A stretch of DNA of 64,000 bases, from positions 2,457,501-2,521,500 of the forward strand of contig NZ_VISM01000001.1 in NCBI RefSeq assembly GCF_007827455.1. Reading direction: 5' to 3'. Origin of the DNA: Lutibacter sp. Hel_I_33_5. Lineage in GTDB: Bacteria > Bacteroidota > Bacteroidia > Flavobacteriales > Flavobacteriaceae. The notes beneath the pieces are model-generated. The model was not told where the DNA came from. It did not search any database and was given only the letters and a program-made list of their open reading frames with translations. Shown one piece after another: positions 19,942-29,100 of the stretch (its first letter is position 1; every line of letters begins with the position of its first letter). The position numbers and the translations under genes were made by a program.

Positions 19942-21049
19942 AAATTTCTTTAATCATTTTTTTAGCCGATTCCTCAGGACTAAAGTGAATTAATTTATCT
20001 TGACGGTCTTTTATGTCTTCAATTTCAAAATCTTGAGAAAATAACTCTTCTGTAGCCCTTAATATTTCTTTTTTTGAATTAGCCACAACACATAAGTTTT
20101 CTAAACCAGTATCATCAATCATTTTACTATTAGCAATAATATGTTTTCCTTGATATAATGTGTTTAGTAGCTTTAACTTTATTCCGGTTTTCTGAAAAGT
20201 AAAAAGTGTATTTATATGCGCTTCTTTTAAAAGTTTTTCTAAAGAATCTTGATCAGGAATATCCTTAAAAACAATAGCATCATGTTTTTTTATTTCGGAC
20301 TCAATTTTCTTATTGATTTTACTACTTGCAATAATAAATTTATATCCTGAATCTTTATAAACTTTAATCAGAAATAATGCTGCTTTAATATTATCAGAAA
20401 CTCTTAGATCTCCATGAAACAAAATAAAATCTCTTTTTTTTGAATACTTATCTATGGTTTTAGTTTTGTGAAAAGCTGGAATATAGTGACATTTATTACC
20501 GTAATTAGAGGTGAAATACCTTTGTTCATAGGGTGAAATAGTAAATATTCCGGTTACCTTATTTATATGTTTTTCAAAACGTTTAAGCTTCCAACCTTCC
20601 ATAAAGAAAAATATCTTTTTAAAAATATTTGATTCGCTTTTTGCTAATCCATAAAAATAATCATGCTCAATATTATGGGTTCTTATAAAAGTTCTTTCAT
20701 CAAAAACTTTATTTAATAATGGGTAACAAGTATGTAGTCCTTCAAATAAAACAGGGGCTTTAATTTTAATTAAATTATAAATTAAAGTGTTGTTTTTCCT
20801 ACTTTTAACCCTAAAAGGAAGCGTTGATAAAATGGAAAGAAAACTATTTTTCCTTTTATAATAAAAAACCTTTTCACAATATTTTTCTAACTCAGTTTGT
20901 TTTCTTTTATTGTTGAATAAATATGTGTGTAAATATATAGATACACCTTTTTTATGTAGTTCAATAATTTTGTAAAAAACATCTATTATTCCACCATAAT
21001 TCGGAGGATACGGAACATCAAAAGAAACAAGGTGAATACTTTTCTTCAT
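19931..21049 (-). CDS. Glycosyltransferase (GT4-like fold)
   Basis: 372 aa from the ATG at 21047-21049; three further upstream codons from a TTG are open but place KKSIHLVSFD away from the N-terminus, so ATG is preferred. The N-terminal half has DVPYPPNYGG and an IRTHNIEHDYFYGL motif, and the C-terminal half has the nucleotide-sugar donor fold (LFHGDLRVSDN, TGIKLKLLNTLYQGKHII). It probably adds a sugar to an envelope polysaccharide or protein; donor and acceptor are unknown. It converges with ftsE and is divergent from the 2OG oxygenase gene. Confidence 0.7.
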   Translation of the reverse strand: MKKSIHLVSFDVPYPPNYGGIIDVFYKIIELHKKGVSIYLHTYLFNNKRKQTELEKYCEKVFYYKRKNSFLSILSTLPFRVKSRKNNTLIYNLIKIKAPVLFEGLHTCYPLLNKVFDERTFIRTHNIEHDYFYGLAKSESNIFKKIFFFMEGWKLKRFEKHINKVTGIFTISPYEQRYFTSNYGNKCHYIPAFHKTKTIDKYSKKRDFILFHGDLRVSDNIKAALFLIKVYKDSGYKFIIASSKINKKIESEIKKHDAIVFKDIPDQDSLEKLLKEAHINTLFTFQKTGIKLKLLNTLYQGKHIIANSKMIDDTGLENLCVVANSKKEILRATEELFSQDFEIEDIKDRQDKLIHFSPEESAKKMIKEIFKP

Positions 21050-21102
21050 TAAGAACAAAAATAGAATTTAAAAATGAATACTTTTATACTTTTAAAATAA
21101 TT

Positions 21103-21921
21103 GTGAATTATAATAGAAACAACATAGGTGAGCTAATTTTTAATCAATTAGAGAAAAATAAAGAATCTTTAAAAAAGCAATTTTTAAAGTCGAAAGATAC
21201 AATTGGTTATTTTTTCTTAGATGATATTTTACCCAAAGAGTTTGCGCAATTAATTCATGAGAAATTTCCTAAAATTGACCAAGCTGTAAAAAAGAAAAAT
21301 ATAAGAGAGTATAAGTATACAGCCTATCAAATGGATAAATACGATTCATTATTAGAAGAAGTTATTTATGCATTTCAAGACGAAAAAGTAATTAAATTGG
21401 TTTCAGGAATTTGTGATTTAGAACATGTCTATGGAGATGAGTTTCTTTATGCTGGCGGATTATCTTTAATGAAAAGAGATAGTTTTTTGAATCCACACTT
21501 GGATAATTCACATGATAAAGACAGAAATAGATGGCGTGTTTTAAACCTGTTATATTATGTAACTCCAGATTGGGAGCTTGAAAACGGTGGAAATTTAGAA
21601 GTTTGGCCTAACGGATTAAAAAATAAGCAAATCACCATAGAAAGTAAATTTAATAGGTTGGTGGTAATGGCTACACACCAAAATTCATGGCACTCTGTAA
21701 GTAAAGTTGTTAAAGATGATGTTAGATGTTGTGTGTCTAATTATTATTTTTCTGATACCGCTTTATTAGTTTCGGATGAATTTCATATTACTACATTTAG
21801 AGGAAGATCTTCAGAAAAAATAAAAGATATAATCTTGCAAATTGACAATTCTGTGCGTTCTAGTTTACGAAAATTATTTAAAAAAGGAGTACGAGAAAAT
21901 CCACACCAATACAAAAAGTAA
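21103..21921 (+). CDS. 2-oxoglutarate/Fe(II)-dependent oxygenase (prolyl-hydroxylase-like)
   Basis: 272 aa from a GTG start; no in-frame ATG lies upstream. The double-stranded beta-helix core shows the metal triad as HLD (in LNPHLDNSH) and a distal His in NSWHSV. The two flank a LNLLYYVTPDWELENGGNLEVW segment typical of 2OG-Fe(II) oxygenases, and an Arg/Ser-containing SNYYFSD lies after the second His. It sits between two glycosyltransferase genes, so it may modify a sugar or a surface molecule; the substrate is unknown. Confidence 0.8.
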   Translation: MNYNRNNIGELIFNQLEKNKESLKKQFLKSKDTIGYFFLDDILPKEFAQLIHEKFPKIDQAVKKKNIREYKYTAYQMDKYDSLLEEVIYAFQDEKVIKLVSGICDLEHVYGDEFLYAGGLSLMKRDSFLNPHLDNSHDKDRNRWRVLNLLYYVTPDWELENGGNLEVWPNGLKNKQITIESKFNRLVVMATHQNSWHSVSKVVKDDVRCCVSNYYFSDTALLVSDEFHITTFRGRSSEKIKDIILQIDNSVRSSLRKLFKKGVRENPHQYKK

Positions 21922-23007
21922 TTAATGTAAGTTGTTAAAAATAGAAAGCAATTGTTTTTCCTGTTTTTCCCAAACCAATGCTTTTTTTGCTGTACATAAT
22001 TCTTTTGAAAAATCCTTATCTAATAACGCTTCAATTTGTTTAGCAATAATTTTTGGATCTCTGTTTTTTATAATCCCACCAACATTATAATCTAAGACAA
22101 CTTGTTTCATTTCTGGAAGATTAGAAACTAAAATTGGAATTTCTGCTTGGATATAATCAAATATTTTATTTGGTAAAGCATATCTATAATTTAAGCCTAA
22201 ATCTTCTTCAAAACTGATTCCTAAATTTGCTAAAGGTGTTAGTTTTTGAAGTTCTTCTGGAGATAATTTTCCTAAAAGCTTCACATTGTTTTCTAAACTT
22301 TCTTTTTTTACTTTCTTTTTTAATTGAATAAAAATATCACCATCACCAATAATAACAAAAATATAATTTGGAAGATATTTCATGGTATCAATCATTAATT
22401 CTAAACCTCTTCCCATATTAATTGCACCTTGATAAATAATGACTTTTTCTTCTTTATAATTAAAAGGAAAGTTTCCGGTCTCTGTTTCTTTATAAAGAGG
22501 TATGTTTTTTATAACTTTAAATTCTGACTTATAGGTGTCTTTATATATATCGGCTATACTTTTACAAACAGTATAATTATTTTTCAATTTCGGAATGACC
22601 CATTTTTCAATTTGAAGCCAAACTTTTTTTACTAAATTCTTGTCTACGAGTTCTGGAACTTCAGAAAATAACTCATGACTGTCAAAGACTATTTTTTTTC
22701 TTTGAATTTTACTTACTAAAAAATTCGCTATTAATGAATCGACATCATTAGAAAGTAAAATGTCTTTTTTTGTAAACAGTAAGAAAAAGAAAAGGCGGAA
22801 GTTATATTCAGCATAAAAAAGAAAGCTACTATTAAAAAATAAGTTCATTCTTTTAGTACTATATTCTCTAATAATAGGTGAACTATTTTTTAATTCTCTA
22901 CCAACCAATAATACATCAAAACCATTAGCGTGTAAAGTATTACATACTTTTGCAACACGTTGGTCTGTAGATAAATCGTTTGTTACGGAAACTATAATTT
23001 TTTTCAA
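21922..23007 (-). CDS. Glycosyltransferase family 4 protein
   Basis: 361 aa with a TTG start that gives KKIIVSVTNDLSTDQRVAKV, a usual N-terminus for this group. The acceptor half contains SHELFSEVPELV; the donor half contains GAINMGRGLELMIDTMKYL, IIGDGD and GLSFEEDLGLNYRYALPNKIFDYI-type residues with the conserved Glu (here in FEEDLGLN). It probably transfers a sugar from a nucleotide donor in envelope glycan synthesis. It converges with the 2OG oxygenase gene, the two ends being adjacent. Confidence 0.85.
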   Translation of the reverse strand: MKKIIVSVTNDLSTDQRVAKVCNTLHANGFDVLLVGRELKNSSPIIREYSTKRMNLFFNSSFLFYAEYNFRLFFFLLFTKKDILLSNDVDSLIANFLVSKIQRKKIVFDSHELFSEVPELVDKNLVKKVWLQIEKWVIPKLKNNYTVCKSIADIYKDTYKSEFKVIKNIPLYKETETGNFPFNYKEEKVIIYQGAINMGRGLELMIDTMKYLPNYIFVIIGDGDIFIQLKKKVKKESLENNVKLLGKLSPEELQKLTPLANLGISFEEDLGLNYRYALPNKIFDYIQAEIPILVSNLPEMKQVVLDYNVGGIIKNRDPKIIAKQIEALLDKDFSKELCTAKKALVWEKQEKQLLSIFNNLH

Positions 23008-23037
23008 CTAAAAAGGTATTGTTGTGAGCAATATAAA

Positions 23038-23246
23038 ATAAAAAACCCACTCCAAAGTATGAAGTGGGAAAATTGCTATGAAAAAGAAAGATACTCTTTA
23101 ACAAGTATCTTGGTTCAAAGATACAATAGAATGTAGTTGTAAACCAAAAAAAATAGATAAAAGGTCGATTTTTATAGATGAAAAGAAATCGATTTCGTAA
23201 AAAACCCACTTCAATTACTTAAAGTGGGAAAATTGCTATGAAAAAT
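23038..23246. repeat. Two copies of a hairpin + GCTATGAAAAA element
   Basis: Two units (about 23038-23112 and 23200-23262) each contain a CCCACTY...RAGTGGG hairpin, the identical spacer AAAATTGCTATGAAAAA, and then a second, unit-specific dyad (AAGATACT/AGTATCTT in one, ATAACAA/TTGTTAT in the other). On the minus strand each first hairpin is followed by TTTTTT, so each could act as a terminator for transcripts from higher coordinates, originally those of ssrA before the island entered. The function of the conserved spacer is unknown. Confidence 0.55.
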
Positions 23247-23345
23247 TATGATAACAACTTGTTATTATAATTTAATAGACGCTTGCTTTTAATATAACTT
23301 ACGTCTATATATAATTTTAACATTTTATTTTGGTAAAATGTATTT

Positions 23346-23363
23346 TGTGGAGACGCCGAGAAT
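23346..23363. other. attL: 18-bp duplicate of the ssrA 3' end
   Basis: TGTGGAGACGCCGAGAAT is identical to 52137-52154, the 3' end of the tmRNA gene. The identity stops at both borders. The integrase gene begins 166 bases inside. This marks the left boundary of the integrated element. Confidence 0.85.
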
Positions 23364-23478
23364 ACTTTAGTATAATTTTTGTTTGTCATTTATTCTTTAT
23401 AAGTTGTTTATTTATAAGGGTTTGTATACTTTTTTTATATCTTAATAATCTTTTTTTATATAATTAGATATAACAAAA

Positions 23479-23499
23479 TTATCAACGATTTTATCAACG
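23479..23499 (+). promoter_or_regulatory. Candidate integrase arm-type sites, left end
   Basis: Two copies of TTATCAACG start at 23479 and 23491, a 12-base period. A similar pair with the same period lies just inside the right end (52073-52093). Such paired short repeats at both ends are what the arm-binding domain of this integrase class would recognise; this is inference. Confidence 0.5.
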
Positions 23500-23528
23500 T
23501 ATAAAAATTTGAAAATAATTTAAAAATT

Positions 23529-24767
23529 ATGAAGCATACATTTTATCTGAGAAAACCAAAGGGTGTTAATGAGACTTTAATTTTGTTTTCTTGTTATTTT
23601 AAAAATGAAAGAAAACAATTTGTTTATTCCACAAGACAATCAATAATCCCAAAAAATTGGGATTTCCAAAATAATAAACCCAATAATAGGGGAAAGGATG
23701 TATCGGTCAACCATATACTCATTTCTCGAGTTCTAAATCAATATGAAGATGAATTTTACTTATTTCAATCTCGATCTGAATTAAGTAAAACGGAGTTTAC
23801 AAGCCATTCATTAAAACAGTATTTAGATAAATCATTAGGTAATATTTCAGTTAATAAAACTGCATTTTTTGAAGTTTATGATCGATTCACAAATGAAAAG
23901 ATTAAAAGAAAAGAATGGAAAAAATCTACAATTAAAAGATATAATAATATTAAAAATCTACTTACAGAATTTGAAAAAGTAAAAAGATATAAATTAACTT
24001 TCAGTAAGATTGACAATATATTTTATACAGAGTTCATTGATTTTTGTTATGAGTATAAAGATCATTACACAAATACTTTTAATAGAAATATAGGGCTTGT
24101 AAAAACTTTTTTGTTTTGGGCTTTAAAAAAAGAATTTATGTTTAATAATAAATTTATTAATTTTAAAAAACCCAAACGAGTTTTAACAAGGGAGGAAGCA
24201 TTGTCTTTTGAAGATATTAAAAAGCTCTATAATCACGATTGTGATGATTCAAAATTGAATAAAATTAAAGATGTTTTTATTTTTCAGAGTTTAACTGGTA
24301 TGCGCTTTGGCGAATTAAAACTGATTAATAAAAGAACGGTTAATAGTAGTGATTGTGTAGTATTAAAAGAAGAAAAAGATAGTTCTAAAGATACCAGAGA
24401 AATTCCTTTGATTTCTATTTCGAAAGCTATTCTCTTAAAATATGATTACAGACTTCCATTAGTTTCTAATCAAAAACATAATGATTACATAAAAGAGGTT
24501 TTAAAAGATGCTGGTTTTGTAAATGAAGTTGAGTATAGCAAAACAAAAGGAGTAGAACAGGAGGTTTTTGTAAAGAAATTCTATGAACGTATTTCTACCC
24601 ACACAGCAAGAAGAACATTTATTACTATTATGAGAAATAAAGGAATAGCAGATAAAACGATTATGAGTATCAGTGGTCATAAGGATATAAAAACATTTAA
24701 TATGTATCATCAAGTAAATAATGAGGCTAAAATTGAAGCAGTAAAATCAGTATTTGAAGATTTCTGA
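23529..24767 (+). CDS. Tyrosine-type site-specific integrase of the island
   Basis: 412 aa. The N-terminal region (about 1-95) has the arm-DNA-binding fold of Bacteroidota mobile-element integrases (FYLRKPKG, STRQSIIPKNWDF), residues about 110-205 form the SAM-like core-binding domain, and the rest is the catalytic domain. The catalytic set is visible: R259 (TGMRFGEL), H358xxR361 (HTARRTF), H384 (SGHKDI) and nucleophile Y393 (MYHQ). It most likely inserts and excises the element at the ssrA 18-bp core. It lacks the look of an integron integrase (IntI) and its 3' end, not its 5' end, faces the cassette array. Confidence 0.93.
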   Translation: MKHTFYLRKPKGVNETLILFSCYFKNERKQFVYSTRQSIIPKNWDFQNNKPNNRGKDVSVNHILISRVLNQYEDEFYLFQSRSELSKTEFTSHSLKQYLDKSLGNISVNKTAFFEVYDRFTNEKIKRKEWKKSTIKRYNNIKNLLTEFEKVKRYKLTFSKIDNIFYTEFIDFCYEYKDHYTNTFNRNIGLVKTFLFWALKKEFMFNNKFINFKKPKRVLTREEALSFEDIKKLYNHDCDDSKLNKIKDVFIFQSLTGMRFGELKLINKRTVNSSDCVVLKEEKDSSKDTREIPLISISKAILLKYDYRLPLVSNQKHNDYIKEVLKDAGFVNEVEYSKTKGVEQEVFVKKFYERISTHTARRTFITIMRNKGIADKTIMSISGHKDIKTFNMYHQVNNEAKIEAVKSVFEDF

Positions 24768-24812
24768 GTGAAAACTCTTTAATTTTATGAGCCGTATTTA
24801 AGACGGTCAAAA

Positions 24813-24950
24813 GGTGTTACAACGTGATTGTATAAGATTAGTTGCGTTGATTTAGCACTAAAGTTAGCAAATAAATCACAGATAGAAAGTCCGCGAGGAC
24901 TTTCGTAAACTGGCTAAAACCAGCAATTAATTTTATACGGTGTTAGCACC
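24813..24950 (-). repeat. attC-like site 7 (end of the TPR cassette)
   Basis: The gene-side box GGTGCTAAC (complement at 24942-24950) pairs with the cassette start at 25869-25877. The outer stem is GTATAAGATTAGTTGC / GCAATTAATTTTATAC, 16 bp with two G.T wobbles on the plus strand. The inner hairpin GAAAGTCC-GCGA-GGACTTTC shows a compensatory change relative to sites 1 and 2. The distal box GTTGTAACACC (complement at 24813-24823) has no partner further on; the integrase gene follows, so the array ends here. Confidence 0.75.
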
Positions 24951-24956
24951 AGTTTT

Positions 24957-25850
24957 TTATTGTTTTAATTCAACTATTTGTTGTTTCGCAAATTCCTTTG
25001 CTCTTTCATCTCCGAATTCAGCTGTTTTTTCATAATATTCAATAGCTTTTTTCTTGTCGCCTTTCAGTTTGTAACCTTGAGCAATGTTTCCAAGAACAAT
25101 ATAATCTTTCGGATTTATTTTTTCAGCTCGTAAAAGAGGTTCAATTCCTTTATCATATTCTCCAGTTAGTAAATATGTAATTGATAAATTTGATAAACTC
25201 TCAATATGGTTTGGATAAAACTCTAAAACTTTGTTAGCAACATCTCGCATATTTTTTAGTAAATCATCATTTCCAGTATTGTATAGTTGTAACTGATAAT
25301 TTTGAATGTCTAATAGAAAATCTTTTTCTGTTCCATCAAATTTTTCATTGCTAGTCCAAGTCCAATTATTTTTGTTTTTAGCAGAATATTCAATTGTTTT
25401 TAGAATTTCTGATGTGAAATTTTTCCAATCAGGAATTTGTCCAAGTGCATAGATTTTACCAAACCTCATATCAAGTCGATTTGGGTAAAGTTTGATTCCT
25501 TTGTCAATTTTATCAAACCCTTTTTTTAATTCGGTTTGATTGTAGTGAATTTGGCTTCCTAAAAATCCAGCATTTTTATTTAAACTATCTTTTAATACAA
25601 GACTTTCGCCATTTGTTTGGTCATTCGTCAAAGCCAGAACTTCTTGACGAGATTTCATAAAATGATAATTAAAATAACTCGTAAATAGTTCAGCGTCTTT
25701 TGGGTTTTCAGATTGCCATTTTCTCAAAGTTTTCAATTGATTTATTGTGTCATTAGTTTCACAATATTTCTGAAATTCAGATTGATAATTTTGACTAAAG
25801 CCAATTTGTGATATTAAAATCACAATTAAAGTTACAAATATCTTTCTCAT
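24957..25850 (-). CDS. Cassette 7: secreted TPR protein
   Basis: 297 aa from the ATG at 25848-25850, giving MRKIFVTLIVILISQIGFSQ, a clear signal peptide. Longer frames would start inside the attC-like site and are rejected. The mature protein has TPR-like repeats, clearest near the C-terminus (IVLGNIAQGYKLKGDKKKAI, EYYEKTAEFG). The function is unknown; it is probably a periplasmic or lipid-free exported helper. As a complete gene with a short 5' leader inside one cassette it may carry its own promoter or be read from upstream cassettes. Confidence 0.75.
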   Translation of the reverse strand: MRKIFVTLIVILISQIGFSQNYQSEFQKYCETNDTINQLKTLRKWQSENPKDAELFTSYFNYHFMKSRQEVLALTNDQTNGESLVLKDSLNKNAGFLGSQIHYNQTELKKGFDKIDKGIKLYPNRLDMRFGKIYALGQIPDWKNFTSEILKTIEYSAKNKNNWTWTSNEKFDGTEKDFLLDIQNYQLQLYNTGNDDLLKNMRDVANKVLEFYPNHIESLSNLSITYLLTGEYDKGIEPLLRAEKINPKDYIVLGNIAQGYKLKGDKKKAIEYYEKTAEFGDERAKEFAKQQIVELKQ

Positions 25851-25868
25851 TAGTTTTTTTTTCAAATT

Positions 25869-26062
25869 GGTGCTAACGGTTAGTATATGAAAAGTAGGGC
25901 AGGTGATAAGCACTTACTTTTGGATTTATACTGAGCCATATTTTTCATTTTATTTTTATCTTTTTCTAAAATACAAATTAAAAATGTGGCGGACTTTGCA
26001 AATAAGCACAAGCCTTTGATTTAGCAGTTTCCGCCCTATTTTTTATATACATTGTTAGCCAC
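25869..26062 (-). repeat. attC-like site 6 (end of the restriction-modification cassette)
   Basis: 194-bp site of the longer subfamily. The boxes are GGTGCTAAC (25869) and GTTAGCCAC (26054). The outer stem GTATATGAAAAGTAGGGC / GCCCTATTTTTTATATAC is 18 bp with two G.T wobbles at positions equivalent to the other sites. The interior shares AAATTAAAAAT.TGGCGGACTTT with site 4. Confidence 0.75.
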
Positions 26063-26173
26063 TGGCTTTATTCCGCAAACTTTCTAGCGTTGGTAAGACA
26101 TACTCTTTTGCAATTTTTGGCGTAGCGTTGGCTGTAGCGAATTGCGAATGTGTATGGCTTTGAGCGTTGGCTT

Positions 26174-29100
26174 TTACATCGGTTTAATCATTTTTTCAAT
26201 AAATTCAATTTCTTCTTTACTCAATTTATATTTTTCATAAAGTTGCTTGTCAATTTCCTCAATGGATTTACTCCAGTCAATGTCAGATTCAGAAGTGAAA
26301 TTTTGGAGAGGAACAAATTTGTATGTTTTCGATGTTCCGTGTTGGCTTACTTTCGGAATGCTATGCATAAACCTAGTAAACTTAGTAAAACAATAGTTTG
26401 TTAGATTTTTAGCTGATTGTTCTTTTAAATCTAAATCAGCTCCTATAACGATATATGTTTCAGTGCTTATTGTATTTGGCTCTCCTACAAATGCATTTAA
26501 GTTATCATCATTTAACTCTGTCCCAATATTGTTAGCGTAAGGTGCAAATACTTTGAATTTATCAATCCAATTAGTATTTTTTGTGATTTCCTCTTTATTT
26601 AAAAAACCTACTTGTTTCCCTCTACCATAGCACAAAATAGGTGATGTTAGTCCATTCTTTGTAGACCTAAAGATTGTTTTGTTTTTAACAATATTTCCCT
26701 CTAGACCAAAAGGTTTTCTTGAAGATATAATGTTTTGAAAAGACTCAAATTTATCATTTGATTTAACCTTTTTGAGTATGTCTACAGCAATACTGTGTCG
26801 AATAAGAATGTCAGAGTCTTCTGTTTTTAAATTTCTTAAACTTTGAGTTGGGATTAAATTATCATTATAAGTAAATACTTTCGTTAAGTCTTCACTATTA
26901 TCAAAACTCTTATCTCTTAAGAAAAAACAAATACCTCCTCTGTTATTTGTATTGGAGAAAATGATATCTGGCTTTAAAAAATCGTGTAGTTCCGAAACAC
27001 TTTTGTCATTTAACATTTGGTCTCTAAATGTATCTAACCCTTTTCCACCAGCATACCATCTTGTTGGCATAATTATACAGGTGTAGTTAGAATCCAATTG
27101 TTTTGCAATATTTACAAAATGGTGATAAATAGGTCTAGCACTAGCTTGTGCACCTCCATCGCTTTCTTGGTATGGTGGATTACCAACAATTACATTAAAT
27201 TTCATATCGTTGTTGTTAATTTTTATAGTTTCATCTTCAATCAAATCGTTTTCTTTGATTAAATCGTAAGATGTGTAGTTTGATTCTATATTTTTAATTT
27301 CTAGTTCAAGTAGTTTGTATACTTTTCTAGTAAATTCGTAAGCAATCTTGGATGTTGGGATTGAGTAAAAATTATTTGCTACCTTTTTTCCGAATTTTTT
27401 ATATGTGGCATATACAAACTCGCCTTGTTTGGAAGCAATATCAAGTAGTAAAGTAGTTTCTTTTATTGCATCGACAGGTAATGAGTTCATCATTTTATCG
27501 GTAACAATTTCGGGTGTAACAATCTCAGAATCCGATAAGCGACTAAATTTCTTCATCGCATTACTTGCTCTTTCAATTGGTGAAATTGTAGTGTCGTTTG
27601 CTAAAGAATTTATATTAGAGATTTTATAATCTAATTCGCTTAGTATAAAAGGATTAATGTGCTCTTGAAATAGAACAAGTATGTCTGCTTCAAGATTTAA
27701 ATGTGTTGCTATACGCAGATTGTTTTCATCGTTAATTATTGCATTGATAATTTCTTGAAGTGATTTAACAGTTGAATCCGTTAAAAAAGAAAAGAAAAGA
27801 ATTCTTGCATAATACATTGCAAACTTTCCTTTGTAATCTATTTTTTCATCATCTTTTGAAGGTTTTGAATCCTTATCACCTTCATCTGCCTTTTCACTAT
27901 TATCAGGTTCATCACCAGTATCAATATCGTCACCTTCTCCCTCTGATGGTTCTATTTCTAAACCTTGTCTTGATTTTAAACCACCTTGTTTTTCGATTAC
28001 AGCTTTTATTGCCTCTATGTCTAACAAAGAAAAATCTATAGAAATTGATGTGGCTTCATCTAAAACACTCCTTTCATTCGAATATTTGCGAACAGCATCT
28101 AAAATATCTGTTGGCTCAACTTCAACCATTTTTTTGTTGTTAATGACAACTATTGGTGAAATTTGTAGCTCTCTTTTTATTCTTTCTTCTAATTCGGTAT
28201 TTCCGTTAGATTCTACATTAACATTATAAATCTGCGACTTTTGTTCCTGCATTTGGAACACTCTATTAGGATTAAAATCAACTAATAAGGTTTGAGGTTT
28301 CATATTGTATTTTACAATATCGCCATCAGGTTCTTTATAAACCTTAATAAATTGGCTTTGAAGCCTGAAAATTGCTTGGTCGTACTCTTGTGGTGAGGCT
28401 GTATCTTTTAAATAGAGCATAGTATCCCATTCAGGTACTGTACTTCCTGTAAGCATTCTATTTACAGTTAAAGTGATAGTTTTTTTGTTCTCGCTTTCAC
28501 ATTTAATTATTTTAGATTTTACTGACTGTGTGTCTTTGTAAATTTTATCATTTTCTACACCAGAAATATTGATTACTTCGTAAGAACTTAGGTTTTTAAA
28601 TTCATTCGATTTAATTAATTCCTCTAAAGCATCACAGGAAGCACGATAGGGAAGAACACAAACCATATGACGACACATTTTACCTTCTTTCAACTTATCA
28701 TAGTCTAAAAAACTTAATAAATTGTCATCTTCATCTTTACCATCAATCACATTAAGTAAATCGATGATTTCTTGCTCATAAATAAACTTTTTATGTAGTT
28801 GATTTGTGTTGTCTTTAAGTATGGATTTAGGTTTTAATAATTCAGCGAAAGCATAAGTAATACCTGCTTTTTTAAGTTCTTCCATTCTTTGTCTGGAAGA
28901 TTTATTTGGGTTAAATGCAAAACGTATCATTTGAGGAAAACCATAATAAGGGTTATCCCATTCTTTTATTTCATCTTTAATTAGGTTTTGCTCATTCCAA
29001 TTTTCTTGGTCTTCTGCAATATTTGTGAATTGATAAAAAGCGATTATATCGTCATTTGTAAATTCACTATTCATTAAAATTCGATAAGGTGTACCAGATA

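Noticed and set aside
23346..23363. A second tmRNA gene
   Set aside because: Only 18 bases match; no tag frame, no 5' acceptor strand and no T-arm follow.
23529..24767. Tyrosine recombinase as the integron integrase of the array
   Set aside because: It has the N-terminal arm-binding domain of Bacteroidota element integrases and its 3' end faces the last attC-like site. Its position beside the ssrA core explains it fully as the island integrase. It is not excluded that it also acts on the cassettes.
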